Assembly (NCBI GenBank): GCA_021397835.1
Contig: JAJFZO010000087.1
Coordinates: 1,860,001 to 1,924,000, forward strand
Length of the DNA: 64,000 nt
Reading direction: 5' to 3'
Source of the DNA: Moringa oleifera
Lineage: Eukaryota; Streptophyta; Magnoliopsida; Brassicales; Moringaceae
The position numbers were made by a program, and so were the translations under genes. This document shows positions 1-13,169 of this stretch, piece after piece (the first letter of the stretch is position 1; the number at the start of each line of letters is the position of its first letter). The notes below the pieces were generated by a model. The model did no database searches. It saw nothing but the letters and a program-made list of their open reading frames with translations, and had not been told where the DNA came from.

Positions 1-3000
1 TCCATGGTCAAGGCCATCCAGGGTAACTGGACCCAGCACACCTGTTTCCCATGTCTCAAAGTGGACACCAACGTTCTTCAAGAACAGAAAAATGTTGACA
101 GTCAACTACTAAAATATTTTATCATTTTATGATAACTTGGAATGGTTAAGAGAGCTGAATGCTGGTTCAGCTTCTGATGCACTATGCCATTGCTAATTGA
201 TCCAAAGAATAAAGAATAATTGAGTGCAAAGGCAGACAGGGAACTGACCGGTAACCCAACAGCCATGCTGAGAAGTGCGATTCTATTTGTTCCAGCACGT
301 AGATTGACAGGTCCACTAAATGTGAATTTCCTGTGCTCCCTTGTCCCAAAAGCTGACCCTGTAATTTCAAAATATAACTTTGAATCAGAAACTGTAATCT
401 TTTGGTAACAGACAGGGTTCCAGACTAAGATGCTGATCAACAATCTAACAGAAAGACCAAGATTAAGATGTAGTTCTACAATCAAACAGAACTCTGATTC
501 AGCTAGTCAGGGATGATAAAATCTGACAGCATACCAGAAAGCTGCCCGTTGATGAAGACATGAATTGCATGGCCAGCAGACTCAACATTGAGAGTCGGCC
601 ATTTTCCTCCTCGCAGAAATGATTCTGATGCACTAACATCAATGCTGGAACAAGAACGCAAACCAGAAAACATCTGAAGTTACTTTCATACTTTCTAGTC
701 CATGTAATTCACAGAGTAAAACAGTAGGGCAAGGGACCTGTCAAATTGCTAAGAGGAAAACTAAGCACATAGTTATCATTAATGCAAGAGGCTCACCTGG
801 TTATGTACCACAGATAATCACTAGTATCTCTGGTAACGTTTATCTGCTCCAGGAGTCCAACAGCAGTCACCCGAGAACTTTCTCCTAAAGAAGAAATATC
901 CTCGTCATAAGTCTCCCATGAATACAGCTTCGAATTGGTTGGCAACATTTGCATATGCGAAGTTTGAACTCGAATCTTCATCATAAAAGGTAATCGAATC
1001 AACAATGTAACCAGAGACTAAAATGAATTACAGAGAACATGCCCCATCCCTGTTACTAGATTATACATTTGAAATAGAATTGATCAAGATTTACTTACTC
1101 TTGCAGTGTTAAATGCTAGAGTCTTGCAATCAGGAAGGATGCTTATGGACCAAGGGGGCAGGTTATAGTGCCTGTTATTGAATATCACCTTAGCAGCCTT
1201 CTGCATATTGTAATTTGCAAGAAAAGCTGCACAACTTCCCTTGCCTGAAGAAAACACACGAGCCTGGAAGATAACCATCATTACATTAACATCAAGTTAT
1301 CAGACCTGTCTCCCTATCTTATAAACCAAACTGAAATTGATAGTGGAAGTAGCTGACCTGTTGATATCTTCCCAATGAAGTGACAGTAGGATCAGAAGAA
1401 ACTAAAGCATTTTCACACAGCTTAATAGCCTTGTGAAGCTCCTTCAAATGCCCATATTTAGGTTGCTTGATCAAGCCTAAAAGAGTGATTTAGTTAGTTG
1501 AACATCTAAAATGTGTATCTAACATAAACACAAAGTCGGTATTGGGTATTACTAGAAGTTAGAACAAATCAGAAGTCAGGAAAATAATTGGAGAAGTGCC
1601 AGCAGAAACCTAGCAGCAAAGTCAGCCTAAAATGGATCCAGCAATGATGCTTTATTTTATGGCATAATCCTAGAATTCTACAATATATATACATACATAT
1701 ATATATATATAGTCCGGCGGGTATATTGAAAAGCTTTGATTCCTACATCGAGTCCACAGCAAAATGACCTTAGTTGTCTCACCATATTCATCAATTGGTG
1801 CATCATAGTCATAACTGGTAGTAATGAAAGGGCCTCCGGCTGTGCGTCCAAAGTTGGTTCCTCCATGGTACTACCACGAGCCATAACCATTCAGCAGAAA
1901 CTCAAAACTAATGCCAGAACAATGAAGAATTTGCATAGTTGACTGAGTTAAAACGAGGTAACTCACCATGTAGTAATTGAAATACGAGCCGCCACTTTGT
2001 ACAAAACGAGCAACTGCAAATGCTAGATCTTGCACTGGTCTTTGGTGAAATGTACCACCAAATTCCGTAAACCTTCTCACCAAGAGGGAAAGAAAGAAAC
2101 AGTACAGTGAGTAAGACCATAGGAGTAAGCTTGCATACATGATTAAGGAATAGGTAGAGAATATTTACCAGCCACTCCACGCCTCAGTCCACATTTTAGG
2201 CTTGTAAGGCTTGTTGGGGGAAAAAGCATCACAGTAGAAACCATTACAAGCATTTATCTGATGCCAAGATTTCGAGAAATCGAAGTCAGAATTTCCCATT
2301 GAAGAAAGGATTGTGGCACCATCCATGACCCAGATGGCTCCCAAAATAAATTTTCTGGAGCTGAGGTAGACTTGACAAGTAAAGAGAAGTTATAGACAGC
2401 TTACGATAGGGTCTGGAGCATCATCTTCCTTGCACATCACCCATGGGACTCCTGTATCCAATGCAACAGCCATTTTTGCAGCCCAATTTACATATGCATG
2501 ACCGGCAGCTCCAAAGACTTTGCTCTCCGCTCCATATTCATTCTCGATCTACATAAAGAAAATTGAATTAAGCCAAACTTCGAACTAATAGATGCAATCT
2601 TATGGACTGTTCTAGCACTTAATCTGTCAGAGGAGTCAGTTTTGTAAATAAACACCATAGCTAGAAGGTGGCAACGCAAATCAGGTATTTCATGACTCAA
2701 AAACTGAAAAGGCCATATACAATTATGCATCAGTAATCCATACCTGAGATAGGATAATGGGACCCCCTTGTGATGCAAATAAATTCTCCTGCTTCATCAT
2801 CTGGACAATTTTCTGGGTGAACCCTTGCATTGCCGCCTTCAAAACATGATGAAAAACCTCAATAAAACCTTACCAATTAAATAATTTTTTCCCCAATTGT
2901 CTCTCACCCCCTTCCACCCCCACCCCCCCCACCCCCCTTCCCCCCGCGGGGCCCAAAACCCCAACTCCAGCTTTTAAGCTTTTAATCAAGGATTTAATGG

Positions 3001-3798
3001 CAAGAGGAGGGAACCTTGAAAGGCTCATTATCTGTTCTGAAGCTGATACCAGGCACATACTTCAACCAAACTGGGAACCCTCTGTACCAAAAAGGAAGAG
3101 AGAGCAAGTAGTAAATAAAACCGTCCTTCAATATTTGTACAGTTTACAGATCTAAGAAGTCTTTGTGTGTTTGTGTCTATAAATTACCCGAAATTCCACT
3201 CTGCACAAACATAAGGTCCAATCCGAAGATGGGCATAAAGCCCCACCTTCTGCACTGTCTTAACGAACCGTACCAGGTCGTATCTCCCCTCAAAATTATA
3301 CTTCAAAAGAAAACAAAGTAAGCTCCGGATAATGTAAGTTAATAAACTGTGCAAAAGAGAAAAGAGTGAGAGAAACAAGGAGATTCAAAGCGGTACATTG
3401 CCAGGAGAAGGTTCATGAACGTCCCAGAAAACATAGGTATCGATAACATCTAAGCCTCCATCTTTAGCCTTCCTTATAAGATCTTCCCACATCTACAGCC
3501 AAGCAAAACCCATCTCATTAAACGCAACCAAAATCTCACAAAACAGAAAACCCACATAACTACGGTGGCAAATAAAGGTATAGGTATTAGAGAAAGAAAA
3601 AGGAAAGGGAAATACTTCAGGGGTGCTTCTGGGGTAGTGAATGGAGCCGGAGATGAGGATTCTCCTCTGGCCATTGATGATGATAACCTTCTTATCGTAG
3701 GTCACGCTGCACCGGATCACCCCGGAGCTCAGGAGTGACGCCAGGAGAAAGAAAGTCAACAGCTTGGAAACTGAGCTGGTTTCCATTCTGCTCTCCAT
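1..3798 (-). CDS. BGAL5: Beta-galactosidase (GH35), BGAL5-like, 3' end outside the window
   Basis: Secreted GH35 enzyme that removes terminal beta-galactose from cell-wall polysaccharides. Fifteen exons are visible: 3616-3798, 3397-3492, 3188-3300, 3015-3081, 2744-2836, 2405-2548, 2169-2257, 1967-2072, 1783-1870, 1358-1476, 1099-1263, 797-975, 535-644, 249-358 and 1-75 (continuing left). All junctions are GT/AG and keep one frame, giving about 575 residues from the ATG at 3786. An in-frame ATG at 3798 would add four residues. A hydrophobic signal peptide is followed by the plant GH35 start ([24 protein letters not shown]). Counting from the 3786 ATG, the acid/base Glu is about residue 184 in QIENEYG and the nucleophile Glu about 253 in WTEAWSGW. 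Both are intact. The family is normally 730-850 residues, so the C-terminal beta-sandwich lies off the left edge, and a SUEL-type lectin tail cannot be judged. Similarity across the visible part is closest to Arabidopsis BGAL5 as I recall it. Confidence 0.93.
2901..2965 (-). repeat. G-rich tract in BGAL intron 4, possible G-quadruplex
   Basis: The plus strand is a run of C tracts of four to eight, so the transcribed RNA carries many G runs separated by one to three other bases. It lies wholly inside the intron between the exons 3015-3081 and 2744-2836. It contrasts with the surrounding AT-rich intron sequence. Confidence 0.7.
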
Positions 3799-3980
3799 GA
3801 AAATGTGGAGGGAAAATTCAAAATAAGGAAAAACAAGACAACAATGAAGTCTGAGAGAGAGAGAAGTTGGTGAGCTTCTCTGGTCCGCTGCTACACTGCA
3901 GCAAGCATTGTGTCTGCCTGTACTCTGCTGCTACAGACCACACAGTCTGCTCTGCTAATCTCAGTTCAAGATTTAATGTC

Positions 3981-3988
3981 TATATATA
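3981..3988 (-). promoter_or_regulatory. TATA box of the beta-galactosidase gene
   Basis: TATATATA, reading the same on both strands, lies about 185 bp upstream of the start codon. A GA-rich leader at 3850-3866 sits between it and the ATG. A five-codon upstream ORF, starting with the ATG whose first base is 3908, ends before the main start. Confidence 0.5.
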
Positions 3989-3989
3989 G

Positions 3990-6900
3990 ATGATGATGGG
4001 AGATGATGATGGTTTTTAGCTTGTAGGCAGTGGAAACCAGAGGAGAAACAAAAAATAAAATAAAATAAAAGAGAAAGATATCTTAGTGGCTTTCTTCCAA
4101 CTGCCAAGTGCCAATTCTATAATTATAAAATAAAATAATAATTCTTTATTTTTCATAAATTAAAATATTGAAAAAGAAAGTAAGCTCTTCTTTACTGTGG
4201 GTAACAGTAAAAGTGTGAGTTAAAGTAACTTTTTACGCTTAGTCTTAGGACATACTGTAATTTCGAAAATGGAAATAAAACAATTTCTGCATATTTTCAC
4301 CCTAAAAAATTTATTTCACTTGCCTGAAAATTATTTCATAAATTAAGAAATTATTAAATATTTCTCTGGCCGTTTCTGCGTTCATTAAACAAGGAAAGTA
4401 GTTTTGTGAATGATTCCAATTATTGACAGAAGCTGCCAGAAACTCTATTTTGCGGAGATTCTTCAACAAATTTCCCTCTTTGTTTGTGGGTCTTAATTTT
4501 AACAATTCAATGCATAAAAAATCATAAAAAATTAAAATTTAACAAAATCCAAATAAATTTTAAACTTTAATATAAAAATTCAATCTTATTTATACAATCA
4601 CATATATAATTGCTCTATTGATATCATTTTGACTTATATCAAATTATAGATATTATTTATTTTTAAAATATGTATAATTTTTGAGAAAAATTATATGAAA
4701 ACTTAATATTTATTGTATATTATCAAGTAAATTTTAATATTCAAAAAGGGATAAATTTGATCTATCAATTAATTTAAATTAGACTCTTAATTTAAATAAT
4801 TTTAAAAAATAAAAATATTTTTTATTATTTATTTGATTAAAAAATAACTCAAATAAATTTTACTCATCCTTTAAATTTTAAATTTTTTTTAATTCATGTT
4901 ATTTTTTGATTAAATTTTCAAAATTTTTACAATATAATTTTTTAAAAAATCTATTTTCAATATTCAAGAAGTTTATTTTTTTTTCAATGCTTGATTAACT
5001 ATTTTTATATTTATAAAAAATTTTAAATCAAAGTTTATTATAAAAGATCTCTAATTTAAATATTTTTTAATATTTAGTAAGACTCAATTTGATTCAAATT
5101 AATTAATCAAATTTTAATTTAATTTATTACTTTTTGAACATCAAAATTTGTTTAATAATACGAAATAAGTATTAAAATTTGATATAATTTTTATTTTTAT
5201 GTTCAAAATATAAAAATCCAATTAACGAGTTAGGACTTATTCTTTTCAAAACTCTAAAATTAACAATTAAAAATGCTGAATATGATTCTTTAATTTAATT
5301 TATAAGTCAATGTTTTTCAATTAATGAATTAAAACCCTAATAGTTAAATTATTTTTATTACTTAATTAATTATAATTTAAAAATACATTTATCAATATGA
5401 TCGTGACTTCAAAACTAAAGGGTCTTGATTGATCGTCACGGGCTAGTAAGCATGTGCAATTAAAGGCAAAATTGTCGAATTTTCAGAAGCTCCGACACCC
5501 TTTGGGTTCTTAATTTTATGAGTTTAGGAAGATGACAAAAATTTGTGTCCGGGGTGCTTACATTTAGTACACATGCATGTGTCTCAACAACTTCTAGCTA
5601 TCGTGTGTGGATGCCTGGTTGGTCCATGTGATGTATGTCCTAGATCATTGACCATACTCATGTGTTCTTATCTTATCTTATTTATTAATTTATTTATCTA
5701 ATTTCATAATTATATATTTTTATCATCTTGTTTTAATTAATTGTTATATTTTCATGTCGGTTTGTGATTTACACTCGCCCGTACACCTCCCTAGATAATA
5801 GAATCTCGTGTTTTATCTTTCCACCTTTGTTTTGCTTTCATTAATTAATTTCGTACAATAAACCATATGCTAATTGGTCGCATTAATGGTAGAGATTAGT
5901 TTAATTATGTATAATTGGTTAATTAAATGATAAAGGTTGACCAACATCCAATATCACATGCACCTGCTTTTAATATCTAGGATGTTGCAAATTATCAAAT
6001 TTTAGAAACTTAGATATAAATATTTTATCGGTTTTATTATAAATTTTTATATTTTTCATAATTTATAAAATTATTATTCTTTCAGGAGTACACAAAATCG
6101 AAATAGAAGTATTTAAAGATTTGAATGCATTGGTTTTGTATTGATCTCATTTTCGATCCAAAAGGCCAATTATACAATTTTGGTTATATTTAGATGAAAA
6201 AATCAATTAAAATTAATATCTGATTTTGTTGACATGATGTCATATTATTTTGGGATTAAAATTATATTTTTATTTTAAAATGTATTAATTTTTAATAAAA
6301 TTTTAACACATGATAATTTAATAAAAATATATAGTTAAATTTTTATATATTTAATTTTGTGAATCATTAATATAAAAATTATAAAAAATCTTTTTCATCT
6401 TTTTTCAAAAAAATATTTTATAATAAAATTTTTTATAGGTTTAAAATATATTACAATGATTATTGAGTTAAAATCGTATAATTATGCATTTCTTGAACCA
6501 CATAAAACTTAAGGACCAAATTCATGGATTATCAGTTAACGTGCCCAAAAATAAAGTTCTAGGCTTAAGAAATTTAAATTTATGGTAGAGTTTTTTAATA
6601 AATCAATTTTATTTTTAAATTAAAATTTTATTGAATAAATATTATTTTAAAAATTGAAAATATTTATTCTTTTAAATTTTATTCTAAACTTTAAAATATT
6701 TTAGAATAAAAAATAATCAAATTAAATCTTAATTTAAATTAATGTAAAAAATTAAATATATTTTTATTATTAAAGTATTCAAAAACAAATCGAATGAATT
6801 ATATTTTATTTCAAATTAATGATTCAATTTTGAATACTTTATAAATTATAAATTATTTATTATGAATTTTTTAAAATTTTAATGGTAATCAAATTGCATG

Positions 6901-8387
6901 TGAAAAGCAGAACCTGAGTTTCTGTTCTTATTACATTTTTCTAAAAAAGTATTTTTTGTTTCTTTTTAAAAAATTATTAAGAGTAATATTTTTTAAAGTT
7001 TATTTTATTTCTCAGCATACAAATTATTTTAAATATTGAAAATAATATTTATTTACTTTTATTGTATAAAAAATAATCCTTTGTAAAAATATAAAATTTT
7101 AACTCACTGAATTTCATATGCAGAAAAAATAACAAATATTTAAATTATAAAAAACACAGAGACGGAAGTCCATGAAGACAGATCTTCCTGAAAGGACACA
7201 TACAGAGAAATTAAAAGGCAAGCTTAAGAATGAAGGTTGAGGCTTTTGTGTTCCGCAATAGTTTGAAACAGAAGCAAAGAGGATTGAGGAAAGAGCGGAG
7301 ACCCTACGACTGCGGGCCCTTGCTCCAACCAAGTGAAGCCCCTTGTCGGCACGAGTCCACTTCCTCTGCGTGCTCGTCGAATCCCAAGCCTTCATCATCA
7401 CGGTGCTCCTTTTAAAAAATATATATATATTTTTAAATTATTTTCATGTATATTACTTTTAGCAATCGTCTCTATGATTTTTTTGGATTATAATAAGAGG
7501 CTGAAGTGACGATAGGGTAAAATTACATTATTTTGAGGTTATTTTTATAATATTTCATTTTTTTAAACTCAAGATAGGAAATAGTTTTAAAATAGAAAGT
7601 TGATTTTTTTAAATTAAAAATATTTTTATTATTATTATTTTAAAAAATAATTCAAATAAATTTTACTTAAATTAGTATTTCAAAAAATTTTAAATTGATT
7701 ATACCAGATTTTTTTACCCCTTATTTGATATTTTTGAAATCTCAAAATTATCCACATAAAATCCTCAATTTAAGTAACATTGTTAGAAAAACTTAACAAT
7801 ATGATTTAAATTAAATGAAATTAAGCAACTCAGTTTTTTGGAAGTTTAAAATAAAAAGTATGCTTAATAATTTTTTTATATTTTTCTAAAACTTATTTTT
7901 TTACAAAATAAAATCTTATCCATGTGTATTTAAGGTTAATTTATATATAAAAAAAATCATTGGCCTTTGGTTGCAATGTAGAACTCCTTATCCATTTAAG
8001 GCCTAACATTTGTGCTATACAAGTTTTCATGTTTGAACCAATTAACTCATTTAATGTAAATAATAATTTAAAAAATTTATGCCACCGACACTTATTTTGT
8101 GGATCTAATAGAATTAGATCGGTGACAGCAACCCACTTTAAAGTTAAGTGCTTACTTCCAATTTTTTTAAATAAAAAATAAAATATCATAGGTTAAGTTA
8201 AAGTGTCACATTTATCACCTAATCTTGTTTTTGCATGTGCTAGCTTTATCAATCATTAAATAAACCAAGTAAAGTTGGCCATAAATATCGCATAAGGCCT
8301 GATGTCCCATGGGGTCAATAAGGCCAAAGCTCTCGGCTTTATCTTTTCAATTCTCTTAGCCCTTTCGCTCCGACCTTCCAATTAGTT
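3990..8387. other. AT-rich intergenic DNA without a convincing gene
   Basis: The sequence is mostly A/T runs with stop codons in all frames. One more GC-rich island at 7230-7405 is open on both strands (61 codons plus, 95 codons minus). It has no recognisable domain, splice context or promoter, so it may be a decayed exon or transposon fragment. Nothing else here supports a gene. Confidence 0.6.
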
Positions 8388-8517
8388 ACAAATCGTTGCT
8401 TCTCCAAGTTTTTCTCTTTATATGTACATTCCCTTCTCCGTCTATTTCCTTTTAATTGCGATCAAGTTGGTGCACATCATGTGCTTGCCGAAATGCTCAT
8501 GTGAATTTATCACTTAG
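8388..8517 (+). repeat. Promoter/leader duplication, copy 1, with micro-ORF
   Basis: This block shares a continuous alignment with 9011-9150: ACAAATCG, a CTTCTCCAAG-like segment, TTTTTCTCTTTATAT, a CATTCCC segment, and GCACATCATGTG running into a micro-ORF. Here the micro-ORF is 8479-8517 (MCLPKCSCEFIT). The TATA-like TTTATAT and the leader-like spacing suggest a copied promoter plus 5' leader. No longer ORF follows this copy. Confidence 0.6.
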
Positions 8518-9010
8518 AACTCTTTAGGCATCATGATATAACAAAGTATAGTTGTGGGTCAGGAGCAATCGATATTATTGTAGGTCATATAAATAATCCA
8601 AGTTGAACCAATACAACCCATTAAGAATTTAGGTTAAATCTTAGGGGGGAGAATCAAAATCCATGAGGAAGATTAAAACTAGACTCAATTTTGTAATATT
8701 GACTTTTTCAATATCGATTTGTCTGTAATTTTATGTCATGATGGTTCGTGTTGCGCGTGTGTGTTAGTGATATATGGTGATTCAATTTGTAAGATAAGAA
8801 CAATGCTTCTTTCAATAACCTGATTTTATTAAAATGTGTTAAGCCAATTAACTTTTTTAATAGAAATTCTCAATGTATTTTTGACAAAAAACAAAATCCC
8901 TCCGGACGCAACAATGCTAATTTGAGTTATGATCACATCCTAAGATGTAATGAAATTATGTGACCCTTTTGTTATTGTGTAAGCTTTACCTTCTTGCCTG
9001 CCAAAGAGTG

Positions 9011-9150
9011 ACAAATCGATGCTTCTGCAACTTTTTCTCTTTATATAAACACATTCCCTTTTCGCTTCTTTCTTTCTGTTTGGAAATAAATAGCTGCACA
9101 TCATGTGTTTGTCGAAATGCCCCTGTGAACTTACGGAAAACTGTCCTTAG
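9011..9150 (+). repeat. Promoter/leader duplication, copy 2, with micro-ORF
   Basis: This is the second copy of the block at 8388, with TATATAAA-like sequence near 9041. It ends in a micro-ORF at 9103-9150 (MCLSKCPCELTENCP). The first ten codons align with copy 1 without gaps and keep all three cysteines (Cys2, 6 and 8). A longer ORF begins 69 bp downstream, so here the micro-ORF may be an upstream ORF. Confidence 0.6.
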
Positions 9151-9218
9151 ATCTGATGAAACCATCCTTCGTCTTCTACCATATTTATTGCAAAAGGAGT
9201 GCAGTGGAATGATTAATG

Positions 9219-9485
9219 ATGGGTAGACAACGAAAACGAAAGATTCAAATTCAATCAATCATGGAAAATAATGACAACGATAAGGAGAGGGCACCTCCGT
9301 GGGGTCTTCAGCTCTTAAGAAAGAAAAAGAAGCTCCTCAATTATTTAAGCCAGGGCAACGCCGTTCGTAGCCGTTTATTTGCTGGTTCGAACTCCGTGCC
9401 GGTGCAATCTCCGTTCCGTTTACGTCGGTGCGGGTCGGACTCAGAGGTTCAGACGCCGATAAATTTTGTCCACTTCTCGGAGTAA
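9219..9485 (+). CDS. Possible small basic protein of unknown function
   Basis: An open frame of 88 codons beginning MGRQRKRK, with a second possible start at 9261 (MENNDNDKERAPPWG). The product has a KKKK-containing basic centre and an arginine/serine-rich C-terminal half, and ends in VHFSE. I do not recognise the family. In favour: the base composition (9220-9590) is much richer in G/C than the flanks, a TATA-like element sits about 180 bp upstream, and the frame ends in a clean stop. Against: it is short, has no domain, and could be one exon or a relic of a larger gene. Confidence 0.35.
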   Translation: MGRQRKRKIQIQSIMENNDNDKERAPPWGLQLLRKKKKLLNYLSQGNAVRSRLFAGSNSVPVQSPFRLRRCGSDSEVQTPINFVHFSE

Positions 9486-9599
9486 TATTAAAGTGCCCGG
9501 GATTTCAATCGTGAACATCACGCGCCCTCGGATCACGTGGAACCGTTCAGTCTCGAGTTTCACCAAAGACTCTCTAGCAGTTATCGCTTGTAAATTTTT

Positions 9600-12500
9600 T
9601 AAAAGTCACCCAAACTGAATGTTAATTAAGTTTTTAGTTTATAATATAAAAAATTAAATAAATTATAAGTTAAATATTATATTTTTATTTTTAAGTAAAA
9701 TAATTTTTTTTTTAATTTTCTAAAATCTTAAATCTAAATATTTTTATTTTAAAAATTTTTAATAAAATTTAATTAGATGCATAGATTGAAATTTATTTGA
9801 GAATTTTTAAAGTTAAGAATTTATTTGGAGAGAAAAGATAAATTTCAAGTTTTATATTATATAGAAATTACCTTAAATTATATTATTATAATTATAAGCT
9901 ACATTTATTTTTATTTTAAATTATTATTAATATTTAATTTTAATTCATGTATATAAATATTGTTTATCCTAATTATTGCATTAAAGATATGTATTTTTAG
10001 ATAATTTTTGTAATAATTTCATGATTTTAAAATATATTTATGAAATACAAAAATAAAAACTTATATAAATTAGTAATATGACATCTAGATAATTAAATTT
10101 GTAAGACTTATTTTATGTATATATTATCAATTATTAATTATTACACTAATTTTTTATCATTACTATTTTAACAATTACTATTTTATATCATCACGGTTAA
10201 CAGTGTATACTGTTAACAAAGAAGTCCATAGAGCCTTCAGCCAGCCCAATAGCTGCCCACATCCACGGAGTGCACTTCATAGTTTTTGAAACGGGCTCGA
10301 GGCTCCAACCTAGTTACATATGCTTTTATAAATAATATTGTATGTGCAAAATATAATAAAATAAATATAAAAAATTTAAATGAAATAATTTTTTCATTTA
10401 AATTTTGATATATTGAGAAGCTTTAGTTAGATCTCAATTTGATCTTAGTTTTGAAAGGAAAGTGCCACTTTTAGCATTTCACCAACTCATTCTCTCGTGA
10501 GGGAAGTTACTATATAAGCATTGAGGCCGTCATTGGGCAGTTAATTAACTTGATTAGCTTGCATCATTTGATTGATGATCGATTTAATTTTAAAATTGTT
10601 AGCAATAACTGCAGAGTGTTGAATAGTAAAAGTGGCCTTAGTGATCATAGGTTTAGTATAATCTCGAAGTGCTCGATTGTTTTGATTGACCATAAGTGGC
10701 GGGTTCTCTTTATTATTTTTCATGACTTCTTAATGCCGTTTGAAAGCAGTTTTTTTTTTTTTTAAATGGAATTGAAGTATCACTTTTAAATTGTAATGGC
10801 ATTTTTAGCGATTTGTACCGTCAAGCAAAGTGCCATAGGTTTAAGTGAATGTAAGTGTAAAGTCACAATTTTTTAAAAGCATGTGACAAAAGTACGTAGA
10901 GGCATGTTAGATCAAGCGAGCTTCTTTTCTTATCATATTCTTTATTAATATAATATATATTTATAATTTAATTTTTTTAAATATATGTTAGTATTAGTGA
11001 AAGCTTAGATTAATGTAATTTTATAACTAGGACACCTCATTCTTTTGTAATCGTAGCTTTTCTTATGAATATTAAGACATTGTATTATTATTGGATTTTA
11101 GGAGTGGATAACAGAAATATGTGCAAGAAGTTTGAACTCGTTGAAGAACTGCATATAAGTTTATCATGTATTTTTACGAAAATGAATTATGCATATTAAT
11201 ACTAACATCAATTATGCATATTATTAAGTCGATACGCCTCAAGCTTAAATATTTCTAATTTAAAGTTTATTACATATGTTAATCATGTCATACATAGTCT
11301 TCACTAATAAGAATGAGTCTAGAATACACTGCACTAGGAGATATTTTTCAATTAATATAAGTGTTATTGTTTGTTTTATATATCGGTGAGATTTGTACTC
11401 TGTTATTGGTATGTTTGTATTTGATTTTTTTATCTTCTTTTCATCTATTATGCATGAATAAGGAATGTTGAATTTCAATTAATGGACTTAATGTCTATTT
11501 TGAATAATTCCATTACCTCGTTTTATTAGATTTTATTATTTTTATTTTAATTTTAGCTTTAACGATTTTTTTTTTAAATTGTGAAAAACCTAGGATTATC
11601 TTGGTGCATGCTAACAATTGTTTAACAATTTTCATGAAATTATATAATGCTCTTTTACTCTCAATCTTTGGTGAAATTTTTTGTGTACAACACTTGTGTG
11701 AGTAAGATTGCTTTAGTGATGAGTTACGATTTATTCTCTTTTTCTTCACCTTATCAAGTCCACACTTTGTTATACATGATTCAATCTATGCTTGTTTTAT
11801 TGCTTACTTTTTATTGTTATTAGAATATTAATTAAAATTTTTATGTAGTTAAGTTTTAAATTTTAGGGGTTGGTGTGTGAGAGAACTAAATAAATAAACA
11901 TATAAATAAGCAAAGAAAGAGAGAAAGTGAAAGAAAAGGAGGGTGGGAAAGATAAGAAGTTAGTTCAATACTTGGAGAACTTTGTTTCCGAAATAGAACC
12001 ATCGATAACTATAATGACATATTATGATATCAGGTAAATTTATGCAACATCAATTTGTAACTACTATGAAGTAATTAATGAAATGTTGATAATCTTGCCA
12101 TTTTTTATAACTTTAAATAGACTAATTTGCTCAACTATTGCTTGTTTCTCAACAAAATAATAATAGAACAACGAAAAACAAAAGGATAGTTTTGTGTATT
12201 TTCTTGATATTATAGAGCAATGCAGAAAAAAACTTTAAAGTAAATGTATTATGAATCTATATTGTTTATAACACTGATATGATTAAGTGTGTTGCTTGAA
12301 CCTAATTTAATGCAATTTAGTGAAACATATATTATGAGATTTATCTTCCTCATCTAATTAATGCTTGCTACGACAAGAACCCAGAAGTTCGAAAGTTTAT
12401 GCTCTTAACCTATTTGCATTATTATACGCATCATAATTACCTTACTGATTCTAAAAATTGTTGTTTTAAGGTAGATTTATTTGAAATTTGTTTTTTTTTA
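9600..12500. other. AT-rich intergenic DNA
   Basis: No gene is seen. Two less AT-rich patches at 10185-10320 and 10430-10760 carry only short open frames with no domain. A homopolymer T run lies at 10751-10763. Confidence 0.6.
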
Positions 12501-12538
12501 TAGAGCTTGGTGGATTTGGGTTCAAGAATGTCTTTGGA

Positions 12539-13129
12539 GGTAGCCTAATGTTTTTGCTTTATGTTTTAAACTTTATCATGAATCACATTATTTATGTTGC
12601 AAACTAGTTATCATTTTTTAAGTAAAGGCTTTTTTTGGTCTAAATGCTATAATAAGTCATCCATATACATTGGACCAAGGTAATGCATTTGTTCATGATG
12701 TTCTTATTTTAGCTCTTGAAAAAATACGTTAGTTTTATTACAATATCATAATTGCAATGGAAAAAAGAAAAACAAACTTGAGAATTGGCCATTAATCATG
12801 ATAAACTATAATACTATAATTGCATAAAAAGCGTGGTAGTTAAATTCAAAGTCTTCTTTCAAAAAAAAAAAAAAAGAAAAAAAAAAGAGAAGAAAAAACA
12901 AAGAAGAAATCCTATACCTCTACTATTGCAATGGAACTGGCATATTTTTTCAAATGCTAAAATGAGAACATCATGAGCAAGTGCATTATCCTGGTCTAAT
13001 GTATATAAGTGACCTATTACAATACTTAGACTAAAAAGAGCCTTCACCAAAAGATAGTAACTGGTTTACAATATAGATAATGTGATTCATGATAAAGTCT
13101 AAAACAAAAAGCAGGAACATTAGGCTACC
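12539..13129. repeat. Long imperfect inverted repeat, about 210-bp arms
   Basis: Arm 1 (12539-12748) and the reverse complement of arm 2 (12921-13129) align nearly without gaps. In the first 69 bases I count 8 differences. Weaker similarity continues outward to about 12505 and 13165. The spacer of about 170 bp contains a purine-rich A run at 12860-12900. Both arms retain part of one related reading frame (a TLDQ-N-A-HDVLIL segment), so the arms look like two opposed copies of a degraded coding segment of unknown family rather than transposon termini. Confidence 0.75.
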
Positions 13130-13169
13130 TTTAATGACATATTCGAACACAGACCCGTTAAACTTTACA

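Noticed and set aside
7114..7415. Overlapping frames on both strands in a GC-richer island
   Set aside because: No recognisable domain, no splice context and no promoter. Kept only as a note on the intergenic stretch.
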